Notes: generated from the letters alone by a model not told the origin. Numbered from the stretch's first letter, positions 51,276-62,144 are shown. The stretch: 64,000 bases of DNA from Vespula vulgaris (GCF_905475345.1 NC_066595.1:6464501-6528500); one strand, 5' to 3'. Translations and numbers: made by a program.

Positions 51276-54200
51276 CTAAAAACAAACGTATTTAAAGAAT
51301 TTTAAAAAGCTTCATATATGTATGTATATAATATATATATAAGAATTTTATAGTAATTATTATTTTAGAAATTACCTTTGGTTGACACGCAGGATGCGAA
51401 AATAATTTGACTTTTCCAAAGTCATCTCCTGTAGCAAGAAGTTTTCCATCTCCACTGCGGCTGCAATTATTTATATCCGTACCATCTGCACCTTCTGGCC
51501 AAATACCAATAGTCTCGAAAGATATTATGCAGGTATGAGTTGCCCAATCGACATCTCTAAAAATGGAGGACTGAGATATTTGACGACAAATACCAGGATT
51601 CCCTACGATATAATTCATAAATATAAGATATGCATCATTTTTTAGAGTTGTATAGAACGTTATTAATGGAGATTATATACTAACAAAATAAAAGTTCATA
51701 ATCTCCACTGTTGCTACGCAAGTATTGTCCATCCACTGACCAATCCAAATGAGTTATAAAACTTGAATGTCCCTGAAATAAACAATGATACATATGCATT
51801 TATAAATAAATTATAATAATTTTTAAAAGACACAAAGAATTCTGGAATTATAATTTTGTTCATTCGTTATGAATAATCAACTGGTATATATTTTCAAGGC
51901 TAAATGAACTGGCCTTATTTATATTATTACGTCTTTTGATATTTTTAACTGAAATGTATTGTGAAAGCGGAAACTACTGTGCGTGCTCATGTGAAGCGGT
52001 TTTATCTACAAATTTGCAAATAATATTTATTCTAAATGTGAGTCGTGTTTCTCTTAGATAATTTAAAGATATGATATATCTTTTTCATTTTGAAGCAACC
52101 CAAATATAAATCTTACTCCGTGCCTTCGTATCCGCTTAGGCTAGACAGGAAGAAAAGAAATATGTTAAGTAGCTAAGTTCAGTTTAATATATATTTACAA
52201 AATTGCCTAGTTTAGCGCTTATAACACGACTATTAAATAAAGTATTTTTAAAATGGTGATATGAACAAATATATCATGTGTAATACAACTAAGTTTACAA
52301 GCTATATAAAAATATAGTTATTACATGATTTTGAATGGTCAATATACAATGATATGTAATTAACGATGATAATAAGCATAAAGATTTAAATAAACGTACC
52401 ATACATCTGCCCACTCTACTATATTTAGTAGCATCCTCATTTACTTGATAAACATAAATATAATTATCTCGTGAACCAAGCGCAAGAAGATTTCCACTTG
52501 GGGAGAATGTGACCACCTTTTTAAGAACAGAGGAATATGTTTATCAATGAATTCTTTCATGAAAGTATTTCTTAGTTTACCAAAAAAACTAACTTGAATC
52601 GGCTCTGATCCATCCGTATGGTGAGTATATAATTCACGGGTCTCGCTATCAATGGCCAACCATTTTCCAGATACACAGCCAACCACCATAACGGTACCAT
52701 CAGGAGAGAAACCAATGCTTTGTGCTTGTTCCTGAATAGAAATTTCAAAATCACTATTCTGAAAGCATTACTGCAAAGTCTAAAAATAAACAAACTGTCC
52801 AGTAAAGACATAATATAATATTAAAGAATTACAAACATACCCCTATATCTTTACTCCATACCACTGTATGACTGAGACTATCCCACATTTGTAACAATCT
52901 ATCATGACCTGCGGTTGCGAATTGAGGCAATGTAGGATGAGCTGCCAATCCCCAAACTTCTTCAGTATGTCCTAACATCGTTGGATTGAATCCCATTTCT
53001 ATGTCTCCAATAAGAATACAATTTTTTGTCGTGCCAACCAATAATTGTGATCCTCTGCCTTCTGATAAAGTACGAATTCCACCAAAATGATCCTCGATCT
53101 ATACATTAACATTTAAATATTATACGCTTTGCAAAAAAAAAAGAAAAGAAAGAAAGAAAAAAAAATAAGAATATTTATCTTCATTTACTTGTGCTGCTTC
53201 TCCTGTCGGATTTAAAGATCCATCAAAAAGCAATATTCTGCCATCTTTTCCTCCTCCGGTAATAACATTTCCATTCTTCAGAACACATATAGAAAATATC
53301 GATCCTTCATGAAGATTTCTAACCAATCTGAAGATAGTGTTGGTGCCTAAATTACAAAAAAAAAAAAAGAAAAAAAAAGAAAAAGTAAAAATAGAAGAAA
53401 AGAAAAAAAAATAAATAAAAAGAATTTAATCAATCATATATTTATATGGATTATACATACATATATACATATATATATACATATGTATATACATATGTAT
53501 ATATACATACATATATATATATATATATACATTATATATATATATATAAAGTAAAATAAAAATAAAAAAGTAATACCTCTTGCCCAAACAATGATATTGC
53601 CATTACTGTCACCGGTAAGTACATCTCCATTTTGATTGAAAGCGACACACGTGACGTATCTGGGTTTCTCTCTACTTTCGAATATACCCATTCTTTTATA
53701 CAGCATACCACCATTGTCCAAGGACCAGAAAGATACGTGACCTTTACCACAGGAGACGATTTGATTTCGTTCGAGAGGATGCCATTCAGCGCAAACAACC
53801 GTGTCGACGGAGCACTACAATCCATTATTATTTATATATATTTTATATATATACACAGGTATTTCGTAATATTTCTTTTTTATTCTATAAAGATATATGT
53901 ATGTTTCATCAAATGCTCTCGACAAGATAGGAACAGTAAAGAAAAATTAAAAATGTATTTCGAACGTTCTAATAATTCGGATGATTATTAAATTTAAGTA
54001 TTTATTCGTTATAAATAATATTATTGAGACAATAATTTCAATATAATTTTATTCAATAAATTTATCGATTAAATATCGTCACGTAATTAAGGTTAGTTAA
54101 AGAGCGCGGGAATTCAATAGTTTACGATCTTTTTTCCCTCATGGCATGGCGCCAAATTCAAATTAAATTTTTAAATAGCTTCGATATGTTTTCGAATACG

Positions 54201-55144
54201 AACGTAAAAATTAATCGTAAAACGATGAAGTTTTATCTTTTAATAGATATAAAACATAGATAGTGAGATATCGTAAGAAATATAAAATATCGTACCTTCG
54301 TCTCGGTTAATTTAGTTCCTTTATCGCTTTTTTGCCAATCCCAAATCGATATATTATGATCGGACGTTTCGTCGATGGCACATAAATAATTACCACCGTC
54401 AGCTTTCGAGAATGACAAACAACAAATCGATCCGTCAAACTCTCCATTACCAATTACGCTCAATGTAGCCAAGCTTACTGAGTTCCATATTCTGATGTGT
54501 GGCTGTATGAATGAATAATTATTTATTAATATGACATTATCTTAAATATTAATAAAATTCTCTATATATAAACATCGTAGCCTCGTGGTTCGAAGTTTCA
54601 ACATCGAATTTTGCAAATGAAAATTATAAAGAAAATTTATATAAATATATGTATCCTGTACGACTTTTTTTTCGAGTTATAACGTAGCAATTTTTATATT
54701 GGAATAAATCTTTCGAAAGATTAAATTAGTTGAATTAAATCGTAAAACGTTTTAGACTTTTTTTCAGATAGAAAAAGATCATTTTGATACATCTCTCTTA
54801 TGAGAGTAAACGGGTATATTATGTGTGTTAAAGAAACATTATTATCTTCAAATAAAAACGTATTAAGTAGGGCAGTATGTTTATATGAATTTCTCTCTCT
54901 CTTTTTCTTTTTTTTTTCAATTGGTTTCATCTGTAGAATTCAATGTCAAAGCGATTCCCCGAAGTTATGGGACACCCTATATATCTTACCAACGCGTCAC
55001 GTCGATCCAGGCCACATGTTTGTCCAGTTGCAACTACCAGTTTATTTGGGTGTATCGCGATGCTGGAATTCGATAAAGAAATTTTAAAAAAATGTTTAAT
55101 TATGAAAGTGGCCTAAATACATGCATATGTACATACATATATAC

Positions 55145-55195
<51 letters not shown>

Positions 55196-55275
55196 AATTA
55201 TAAATTTAATTTGTCAATTTTATTTTTGACAACTCTGACCATATTATACCGACGCAAATGAATTCTAAATCATCA

Positions 55276-55315
<40 letters not shown>

Positions 55316-55419
55316 GTATATATAAATAATATACCTATATATATATTGTATATATTATATATAAATGTATATATAATATATATGTACATTACATATATAT
55401 ATAGTGATATACATACATA

Positions 55420-55463
<44 letters not shown>

Positions 55464-55598
55464 AAATCCATATAAATGTATGATTGATTAAATTCTTTTT
55501 ATTTATTTTTTCTTTTCTTTTTTTCTATTTTTACTTTTTTTTTCTTTTTTTTTGTAATTTAGGCACCAACACTATCTTCAGATTGTGATATACAGATA

Positions 55599-55637
<39 letters not shown>

Positions 55638-56313
55638 ATATATACATATTTTGTAAGGCTTTTATACCTATATTATATATAATGTAGATCGATATAATAC
55701 AAAATAAGCGATAAATTCAATTTGTCAAGACCGTTGACAACTCAGGTCATATTATAACAAATGCAAATGAATTACAACTCACCATTTGACATCGTCCGTG
55801 TGACCCAAATAATGTCTCTGACTATGTTCTTCCATATTATAAAGTACAACCACCGCAGCAACGAAGTAAACGATCTCGCCAGTTGGCAATAGATGTAAAT
55901 TGCTACGACAATCTCTCCCTCGATATCCATAGACCCAATCCAATTTGAGTTTACTTTGGGGTGGTGTTGTTACTTTATGAAGATCGTAATGATCGATCAT
56001 AGGTGTTGGAACGTAAAGGACGACTGGTCGTCCTCGCAGGTACATACGGACGGTACCTTCCTCCTCATTGTACTGCATGTCTCTGGTACTGATCAAATCA
56101 AACATTTCTATTTTATTATCGACGTTAAAAAAAAAAGAAACAGCAAAACAAAACGAAAGAAAAGAAAAGGGAAAGAAAATAAAGAGAATAAGCGATATCA
56201 TCGATGTTATACAATTTATAATTAATCGATCAAAATGGAAAATAATTTTTAATCGATTAATGTCCAATCGTCATCGTTAACGTTAACTTTCACTTTTCAC
56301 GAAATTTTCATTT

Positions 56314-56353
<40 letters not shown>

Positions 56354-58098
56354 ATTTTTTATTAAGCATAGATAAATATTGTTCGTTCGATTCGTATAAT
56401 AGCAATAATTAAAGACTATTAAATTCGATCACTTTCCAAATGGTTCTCGCGTGTTAATAGAATTTCAAGGGATCGTAAATTGCATTTCCAAGAGAGCCAG
56501 CGAACCGCACGAACGTTTTCCTAGTTGGGGCTTGATTCGCGTAGGTGTGCTCGACACACGTGTTATCTCTCAACATGTATAAAAGGTATCAGCTCGTAAT
56601 TACATCGTGTGACTTACGTCACCCTGACCGGTTCATACCAGAATACAAAAAACATTTTTCGATTCGATGACGAATTTCTTCGACGATTTTACTTTTTATA
56701 CAGTTATGTACTTATCATAATTATCAGATTGAATACGTTCGAATACGATTCTCACGAGGCAGATATAACGAGGCTAAAGTTATATTTCGTAATATCGATC
56801 GGTTCTAATCTCATAAAATAGAAACTCGAAGAACGAGTTGAATTGAATCATCGAATCATTGAATTCTATTTCTCGTGATTGGCACAATGAGAGTTCACGA
56901 TGATTATTACCTGGAATCGGATGATCGACGATGTAGGCCTCGGTCGATAAAACAGAATGCGAGAGAGAAATAAAGGAAAAAAGAAAGAAAAAGAAAAAGA
57001 GATAGAGATAGAGATAGAGATAGATATAGAGATAAAGATAGAGATAGAGAAAAAGAAAGAGAGAGAGAGATCCCAAGGATATACTGTGTTTTTTCTCAAA
57101 CGTGTCCTTCCAACCTTTCTTTTCGATTTCGTAAATCCACGAGACACCTTCTTTCTATTATTATTATTATTCTTGTTGTTGTTGTTCTTCTTCTTATTAT
57201 TATTGTCAATATGTATGTACGAAGAAACAAAAAGGTAACTCGTAAAGTAACGATCGACCGTGCGGCTCGCGCGTTACTGCGACCGAGAAACACTCCTGAT
57301 TTTTCTTAATGGCGCAGCTTCTCCCCTCCCTTAGGTTGTTTTGAGAGGCGTCTCTCTGTCTCTCTCTTCCTCTTCCTCCTCTGCTCTTTCCCCCCTCCCT
57401 CTCTCTATCTTTCATAACGATCGTATCGACCAATGGCCTATTCAGAAAATTTTCAAACAATTCGCATTTTATTGATCCTGTTAAAAAAAAGAAAGGAAGA
57501 AAAGAGAAAAACAACAAGCGCGAATTGTTAGAGATCGGATCGTTAGATCTTAAGTTAATTACAATCAATAATTTCATGCTGATTGTGGTTAAAAATTCGT
57601 AGACGTAAATAAATTTGTGCAAATAAGTTAATAAACGTAGAAACGTCTCGATGTAATTATAGTATGTAACTAAGTAAATACTTACGTATTCGTTCAGGTA
57701 AAAAGGCAGTCACGAGTCTTTACTACGATTTCATTCTAAATTTTTCTCACCTTTTTTCCTTTTTCTCCCTCGTGTTATTTTTCCTGTTATTTTTTGTTTT
57801 CCTTTTTTTTTTTTCTTTTCTATTTTACTCGACGCTCTTTATCGACGATCGTAACGTCGAGCGAGTATAATATCCGTGTTTTTCAGTTGATTATGTTAGC
57901 GTTGATAATCATGTTAGACCGAAGGTTTCCTGATCAACGTGGCCTTTCATTTCGTATATCCGTGTCACCGGTGTTTAATCAACGAGAAAACAAATACAAT
58001 AGTTTTCTCATATTTTTTCTTTTTTTTTAGAATAGAAAACTTTATAATAAAAGGATTGGCTATATAAGATTGTAAAATCGCGAGCCTCTCTCTCTCTC

Positions 58099-58154
<56 letters not shown>

Positions 58155-61100
58155 TCTTTCTCTCTCAGTTGCTTCCCGTGAAGGCTATCAACGATCGCAC
58201 TCGTAGACACAACGAAAACGTCGTTGTGTAAGAGCAGGAATCGTTCTACTCACTTTCTTCGGTAACGCAATAGCGCACTTCGCACCGCCGTGTTAAATGA
58301 GACTGGCTGTCACGTGGTAAGGCTTCGTCATGTTCGCCACTGTAAAACGATGCTTCTAAATCTTCAAAAAATAAAAAAATGACAATTTCTCTCATTTCTC
58401 TTTTTTTCCTTCTTTTTTTTTCACATTAATTACTTCGTTTTTTACATGAATCTAAAACAAAAAGAGAGAGGGAGAGAGAGAGAGAGTAAAAAACAGAGAA
58501 AGAAAGAGAAAAAGAAAAATGTAAAAAAAGAAAAAACAAATGGAAAAAGAAAGAGAACAAAAAGAAAGCAGAAAATATCTGCGAACGATATTTCTTTTTT
58601 CGTTTCGGTTGGAAGAGAACAATCCTTGAGCGTGCTGGCATTTAAATTTTAAAACGTTTCAACCAACCAACGAACCAACCAACCAACCAACCAATCAACC
58701 AACCAGCGGACCAACGAACGAACGAACGAACACGAAGCTCTTACCCCCTTCATCTCCACCCCTAGCCTTTCCTACCCCTCTCCTCTCTTTCGTTATAAAT
58801 TATGCATGCACGCCTTCCAACTTTCGTTTCTCTTTACAAAGGCGCGAACAAGCATTTCCTCATCTTCCTGAAGAATATCTATCCGCGTTTTCGTGGTTGA
58901 ACAATTTCTTTGCATGCGAGGTCGAAGGTCAACCTAACCTAAAGTTACTTCACGTGCACGTGGAATTTTGTGGGGGATGGTTGGATAATTAACGTTTATC
59001 GTGCCTGCCTTTTTGACCTCAAAAACTTTGAGCTTCTCGTTTGGGATACTCACGAGAGATAGCTGGAATACCTTGGATTCTCTTCTAAATAGTTGTCTGT
59101 TGTCTGTCTTCACGCATTCACATCGTGCATACGTACGTACGCATGCATGTACACACGTACGTACAGATTTCCGATTGATCGATTGCACGTGCGTCTTTGT
59201 AGTTGCAATAACGAGATAATAATGATACGACAAAGATGGTGGGTTGATGTGGGTGGTGGGAATAATAGCGTGACGTTAACGAAACGACAAAGAAACTTTT
59301 CTATTTACCCGTGTTTGACGTTGTTCAGCACCGCGGGCTTGAAGAGGTTGAACAGGGACTTGGTGGATGCCGACAATCTATAATGAACGAAAATGCAAAA
59401 CGAAAACCATGCCGTGCAAAACAAAGTAGAAAAGTTAAAAAACAAAAAAAAAAGATAGTGTACAAGAAGAAAGAAACAGATAGAGAAAAGATCAACGTAT
59501 CCTCAAAGCATGTCGTATTTTATTACTCAGTCCTCGACGTCTTTTAAATATTGTAAATTATTAGAAAAAATAAACAATGGAGATCAATGTAGAACGGATC
59601 GACGAGCTTTGAGCATCGTGATATTAAAATAATAATGTAAAAATAGCAATGAGTTTCTGGCAGTGTGTTGTAAAACGTGAGTTAGATATATACGTTATCG
59701 ATAGAATACCAAACAGAAAAAAAAGAGATAAATAAAAGACAAAAAAGAAGAAAGGAAAGAAGAAGAAAAAAAAAGAACAAAAAAAAAAAAGAAAGAAAAA
59801 CAGTGCGAAAATTACACGTGTTACGTATTATCTGCATAACGAAAGTCGTCGACCTACCTAGCACCAACTAGTTGAGAGTTGCTTCCTTGATTTTGCGGAG
59901 AATGCGTAAAGTCGCCAGTTGAGGACCACCTTTTTGCTCTTCGCAAGCTACTCTGTGGTGGACCATTTGACCTTGTTGTGGGTGACCTGGCGATCGAGAT
60001 GGCGAATTCGTAGTTAATGAAATAATAATATCTGATCATTGACATCGGGCATCGTCTTCGTAATGTTTTCCTTTTTCTTTATAACGTTTAAATCGTTTCG
60101 AATCCTTCACACTCTCGTATAGTTTTATAAGCCAGTTTTCAGGATACTTTCGTTACGGCCGAGCACAAAACATAGTACATAGATACATACATATACTCCA
60201 TTAGCATTCCAAGCGAAGTTTCAAAGATGGAAGCGGATAAACGTGAAAGGCTCTTGCTAATTTATGGGGTAACGACTTACCTGGCTATTGGTAATGGTGT
60301 GGCTCGTGGACTTGGCGATGGCACCGGTGAAACGCTACTACTGCTAGGACTATCCGAATGTAACGATCCCGTTGACTGATAATGAACCGATCTTCTGAAA
60401 ATTCATTTCGTATAAATTAAATCCTTCGATGATTTTTAAATCATCAATTCGAGATTAATATTAATCGAGAAATAACAAGTGATCATTCTTTCTTTTTTTT
60501 TTCTTTCCAATTTCTACGATTTAACATATTTGTTTGTAATTCGGATATCAGTAATGAGAATGAGTTTTGCAACATAGTTCATTTCATGGATATTATTAAA
60601 AGCATTTATTAATCGTAGAAAGACATAAGTAATTACAAGATACTTATCTCGTAATAAAAGTTAATAAGTAATTTATTCTTACCTTTGTGGCAGTTGCGAA
60701 GAATGCGAATAACTAACCGGTCGTCTAGGACTCGAGTTCGCATCCTGAATATCCTGAGACGACGAGCATGACGAATTTCTAACGTTGGTACCACCGCTTT
60801 GACGTAAACGCAAATCTTTTTGAGGCACCGAGTTTTGATTATCTGAAATGAATGTGTGCCCATGCGCGTACGTTGAAATTTGGGAAACTGATAATAGCTA
60901 CATTTCAAATGAGAATTTCGTGATATATATATATATACAAATACACACATATACAAAACATTGAGTTTCGTGAAATAACGAGATGATAAAAACAATTTAT
61001 CTTCTTACTTCTAAGAGAAACATGGCCGTTCCTTAATGGCGATGATACCATCCTTTCGTTTCTCCTCTCATTTCTTTCCTCCTCTCTCTTCTCTCGTCCT

Positions 61101-61610
61101 TCGAGCTGAGAGATTCGCCTTAACGCGTCCGCCAAAGTAGCACGAAGACAAACTATCTCGTCTCTTTGCGCCAAGGATTGCCTTTCGAGGTCTGCGACTC
61201 GACCCAACAAGGATCCAGTCTCGCATTCTAACATCTCGTCTGTGAAAGAGAAAAAGAAAAACAAAGAAGAAAAAATAAAAATTAAAAATGGAAATAAAAA
61301 AAGAAAAAAAAAAAAAGAGAGAGAAAAGACGGAGATCAGTCACATTAGAAACGATAAAACGATACGTGGTGCAGAAGAATAACGATGATAGCGACGATGA
61401 TGATGATGATGATGATGATGATGATAATGATAATAATAATAATAATAATATCAGTAATACGTAAAATCGGTGATATCGAATTTCACCTTTAAAAGATATC
61501 TCAATGTCGTATATCGAAGAAAATATTTCAATACTATGCACGTATTCTCGGTACTCACGCCAAGCTTGCTCCGCCTCGTCGATGGTATCCATCGTGTCCG
61601 GCGTGGACAT
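51150..61610 (-). CDS. EML: EML-family microtubule-associated protein (coiled coil + HELP + WD40), complete 17-exon gene
   Basis: Coding exons, 5' to 3' on the minus strand: 61610-61559, 61239-61009, 60842-60683, 60394-60281, 59986-59858, 59377-59309, 56088-55783, 55062-54990, 54502-54296, 53814-53577, 53346-53189, 53098-52841, 52731-52594, 52516-52400, 51772-51685, 51602-51376, 51275-51150. They sum to 2691 nt (896 residues plus TAA), and all 16 introns are GT-AG with phases that join without a stop. Residues 18-75 form a coiled coil (the EML1-4 trimerisation region by family knowledge), about 95-250 are a Ser/Pro/Arg-rich basic linker (microtubule-binding in relatives), 264-315 hold the HELP motif (VRMYLRGRPVVLYVP), and the rest is WD40 repeats (GHTDDVK, GHTEEVWGLAAHP, GHSSFITHLDWS, GHSSHVTNVSF). 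EML proteins bind and organise microtubules; the HELP and WD40 parts fold as a tandem propeller. Length and the single propeller module fit EML1-4 rather than EML5/6. The exact paralogue is not resolved. ATG 61610 is the first ATG of its open frame. Confidence 0.96.
51376..51602 (-). CDS. EML: EML exon 16 (WD40)
   Basis: It encodes WNPGICRQISQSSIFRDVDW, THTCIISFETIGIWPEGADG, TDINNCSRSGDGKLLATGDD and FGKVKLFSHPACQPK. These match the conserved C-terminal propeller (IGIWPEGADGTDIN). The donor is gtaatt. Confidence 0.96.
51685..51772 (-). CDS. EML: EML exon 15 (WD40)
   Basis: It encodes GHSSFITHLDWSVDGQYLRS and NSGDYELLF, a conserved EML block. The acceptor is tttcag and the donor gttagt, phase 1. 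Confidence 0.95.
52400..52516 (-). CDS. EML: EML exon 14 (WD40)
   Basis: It encodes VVTFSPSGNLLALGSRDNYI, YVYQVNEDATKYSRVGRCM, a block that reads almost like the vertebrate EML equivalent (SPDGN.LA.GSHDN.IY.Y). The acceptor is aaaaag and the donor gtacgt. Confidence 0.95.
52594..52731 (-). CDS. EML: EML exon 13 (WD40)
   Basis: It encodes EQAQSIGFSPDGTVMVVGCV, SGKWLAIDSETREL and YTHHTDGSEPIQ. The acceptor is attcag and the donor gttagt. Length 138 nt keeps phase 0. Confidence 0.95.
52841..53098 (-). CDS. EML: EML exon 12 (WD40)
   Basis: It encodes IEDHFGGIRTLSEGRGSQLL, GTTKNCILIGDIE, GHTEEVWGLAAHPTLPQFAT, HDRLLQMWDSLSHTVVW and SKDIG. The acceptor is tatag and the donor gtatgt. It contains one complete WD40 repeat ending MWD. 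Confidence 0.96.
53189..53346 (-). CDS. EML: EML exon 11 (WD40)
   Basis: It encodes GTNTIFRLVRNLHEGSIFSI, CVLKNGNVITGGGKDGRILL and FDGSLNPTGEAAQ. Its acceptor and first 23 nt are duplicated in inverted orientation at 55465-55585. The donor is gtaaat. Confidence 0.95.
53324..53451. repeat. Inverted duplication, arm A (intron 10 end + start of EML exon 11)
   Basis: This arm spans 23 nt of exon 11, its acceptor, the A/T-rich tract and about 105 nt of intron 10. It is near-identical in inverse orientation to 55465-55585, differing mainly in poly-A tract lengths. Confidence 0.9.
53577..53814 (-). CDS. EML: EML exon 10 (WD40)
   Basis: It encodes CSVDTVVCAEWHPLERNQIV, GKGHVSFWSLDNG, REKPRYVTCVAFNQNGDVLT and GDSNGNIIVWAR. 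These are WD40 repeats. The acceptor is attgtag and the donor gtatta, phase 1. Confidence 0.95.
54296..54502 (-). CDS. EML: EML exon 9 (WD40)
   Basis: It encodes PHIRIWNSVSLATLSVIGNG, then GSICCLSFSKADGG and DHNISIWDWQKSDKGTKLTE. These are typical WD40 strands with the IWDW signature. Length is 207 nt, phase 0 to 0, with a gtacga donor. Confidence 0.96.
54605..54978. mobile_element. Degenerate transposon remnant in EML intron 8
   Basis: The segment at about 54615-54675 (tcctgtacgactt..cgagttataac) resembles 47265-47322 (tcctatgagactt..cgagttataag), so both are copies of one dispersed repeat. At the other end, 54961-54980 reads gaagttatgggacaccctat, a typical terminus of insect repeats ending in gggacaccctata. 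No coding capacity. Boundaries are approximate. Confidence 0.4.
54990..55062 (-). CDS. EML: EML exon 8
   Basis: It encodes CIAIHPNKLVVATGQTCG and LDRRDAL, matching the post-HELP strand of EMLs. The acceptor is ttccag and the donor gtaaga, ending in phase 0. With exons 9 and 10 it lies between the arms of the intronic inverted duplication. Confidence 0.95.
55155..55460. repeat. (TA)n-rich segment in EML intron 7
   Basis: Several (TA)n runs (55158-55193, 55280-55311, 55428-55457) separated by tatatgtacat variants. Confidence 0.9.
55465..55585. repeat. Inverted duplication, arm B (in EML intron 7)
   Basis: On the plus strand it reads as an intact intron end, tttag acceptor and 23 exon nucleotides of EML exon 11. 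On the gene's own strand it is antisense, so it cannot serve as an acceptor for EML. Arms are about 2.0 kb apart. Confidence 0.9.
55783..56088 (-). CDS. EML: EML exon 7 (HELP motif)
   Basis: It encodes GTRDMQYNEEEG, the HELP core VRMYLRGRPVVLYVP, then KLKLDWVYGYRGRDCRSNL, LLPTGEIVYFVAAVVVLYN and YLGHTDDVK. These are the hallmark conserved blocks of EMAP-like proteins and fix the family assignment. The donor is gtgagt, phase 2. Confidence 0.97.
56578..56585 (+). promoter_or_regulatory. TATA-box-like site antisense to EML
   Basis: TATAAAAG, preceded by ACACGTGT (56556) and followed by a non-repetitive patch, lies in EML intron 6 on the opposite strand. It may be a cryptic promoter or chance. 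Confidence 0.2.
58087..58160. repeat. (CT)n microsatellite in EML intron 6
   Basis: About 35 CT units with one cct interruption. Confidence 0.95.
58254..58339 (-). other. Exon-like unit in EML intron 6
   Basis: It is bounded by a ttttacag acceptor and a perfect gtgagt donor. Read in the phase left by exon 6 it is open throughout (GEHDEALPRDSQSHLTRR and on to VTEE). Its 86 nt do not restore the frame of exon 7, so inclusion would need another exon or would shift the frame. It is CpG-richer than the surrounding intron and contains CACGTG. It may be an alternative, poison or alternative-first exon, or chance. Confidence 0.3.
58664..58732. repeat. (AACC)n/(AACG)n tetramer repeat
   Basis: A plus-strand run of aacc units with scattered aacg, ending in pure aacg steps. 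It lies inside EML intron 6. Confidence 0.85.
59309..59377 (-). CDS. EML: EML exon 6 (pre-HELP segment)
   Basis: A 69-nt exon encoding RLSASTKSLFNLFKPAVL and NNVKH. The acceptor is attatag and the donor gtaaat. It is followed by the largest intron of the gene (3220 nt), which holds an exon-like unit at 58254-58339. Confidence 0.87.
59858..59986 (-). CDS. EML: EML exon 5 (basic linker)
   Basis: It encodes RSPTTRSNGPPQSSLRRAKR followed by WSSTGDFTHSPQNQGSNSQL and VGA. The net basic charge fits the microtubule-contacting linker of EMLs. It has a gccag acceptor, a gtaggt donor, and joins in phase at both ends. Confidence 0.88.
60281..60394 (-). CDS. EML: EML exon 4 (Ser/Pro-rich linker)
   Basis: It encodes RRSVHYQSTGSLHSD, then a Ser/Pro run (SVSPVPSPSPRATPLPIA). 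It has a tttcag acceptor and a perfect gtaagt donor. Several SP dipeptides are candidate proline-directed phosphorylation sites by analogy with mitotically phosphorylated EMLs (inference). Confidence 0.88.
60683..60842 (-). CDS. EML: EML exon 3 (Ser/Arg-rich linker)
   Basis: It encodes NNQNSVPQKDLRLRQSGG and a Ser-rich stretch ending SYSHSSQLPQ. It has a ttcag acceptor, a gtaaga donor, and length 160 nt matching phases on both sides. The region is low complexity and likely disordered. Confidence 0.88.
61009..61239 (-). CDS. EML: EML exon 2 (coiled coil)
   Basis: It follows a pyrimidine tract and a cacag acceptor. It encodes HEMLECETGSLLGRVADLER and continues into a heptad-rich helix with Leu spacing (LRATLADALRRISQLEG), then a charged run of Glu and Arg. 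This corresponds to the N-terminal trimerising coiled coil of EML1-4. The donor is gtaaga. Confidence 0.93.
61559..61610 (-). CDS. EML: EML exon 1 (start codon)
   Basis: The exon encodes MSTPDTMDTIDEAEQAW plus one base and ends at a gtgagt donor. The open frame continues upstream without another ATG (only a TTG at 61658), so this methionine is the natural start. The 5' UTR upstream carries a short uORF. Confidence 0.9.
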
Positions 61611-61654
61611 TGCGATTAACCCTTCGCGATGACCCCGGCGTATTAATACGTTAT

Positions 61655-61708
61655 TCAATTGAATAGATTAACGAACGCAAACAGAGCCAATGTACTCTCC
61701 GGCGCCAT
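61655..61708 (-). promoter_or_regulatory. Upstream ORF in the EML leader
   Basis: ATG at 61708 opens an 18-codon frame (MAPESTLALFAFVNLFN, then TGA) that ends 44 nt before the EML start and is in a different frame. If this segment is in the 5' UTR, it could dampen translation from the main ATG. Transcription start is not known, so this is inference. Confidence 0.4.
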
Positions 61709-62070
61709 ACTCAGATTATTTCAAACATTCAAATATTATTTAGATAGATACGACTATAACTCTTCTTCTTTTTTTAATATCGAATAAAATATATGAAATT
61801 TATTTTACTTTTCCTTGCTTTTTTCTTTTAGCGATTGTAACAATTTTCCAACAAGATTTTCATCGTTTTCGTTTCTCGTACACTTTCGACGTATTGGTAA
61901 TCGTCGTGGTCGTTGTTATTGTTACTATTTTTGTCCTTCTCATAACGAAACTTTCCTTAACTAGCATCGTATTTGAAATCTAACGAATTAAATATATCGG
62001 ACTTAGAGATGGAATCCAAATCGCGAAGAGATGGATATTGTTAAATCACTTTTTCTGACTATCAATGTGG

Positions 62071-62111
62071 AGAAGAAGAAGAAGAAGAAGAAGAAGAAGA
62101 AGAAGAAGAAG

Positions 62112-62141
<30 letters not shown>
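62071..62141. repeat. (AGA)n microsatellite upstream of EML
   Basis: About 23 perfect aga units, 460 bp upstream of the EML ATG. Confidence 0.95.

Positions 62142-62144
<3 letters not shown>

Noticed and set aside
56866..57147. Basic minus frame (RGFTKSKRKVGRTRLRKN) in EML intron 6, considered as an extra EML exon
   Set aside because: No acceptor or donor bounds it in a compatible phase, and exons 6 and 7 already join in frame.
58930..58945. aacctaacctaa considered as a telomeric CCTAA repeat
   Set aside because: Only two units, surrounded by unique sequence.
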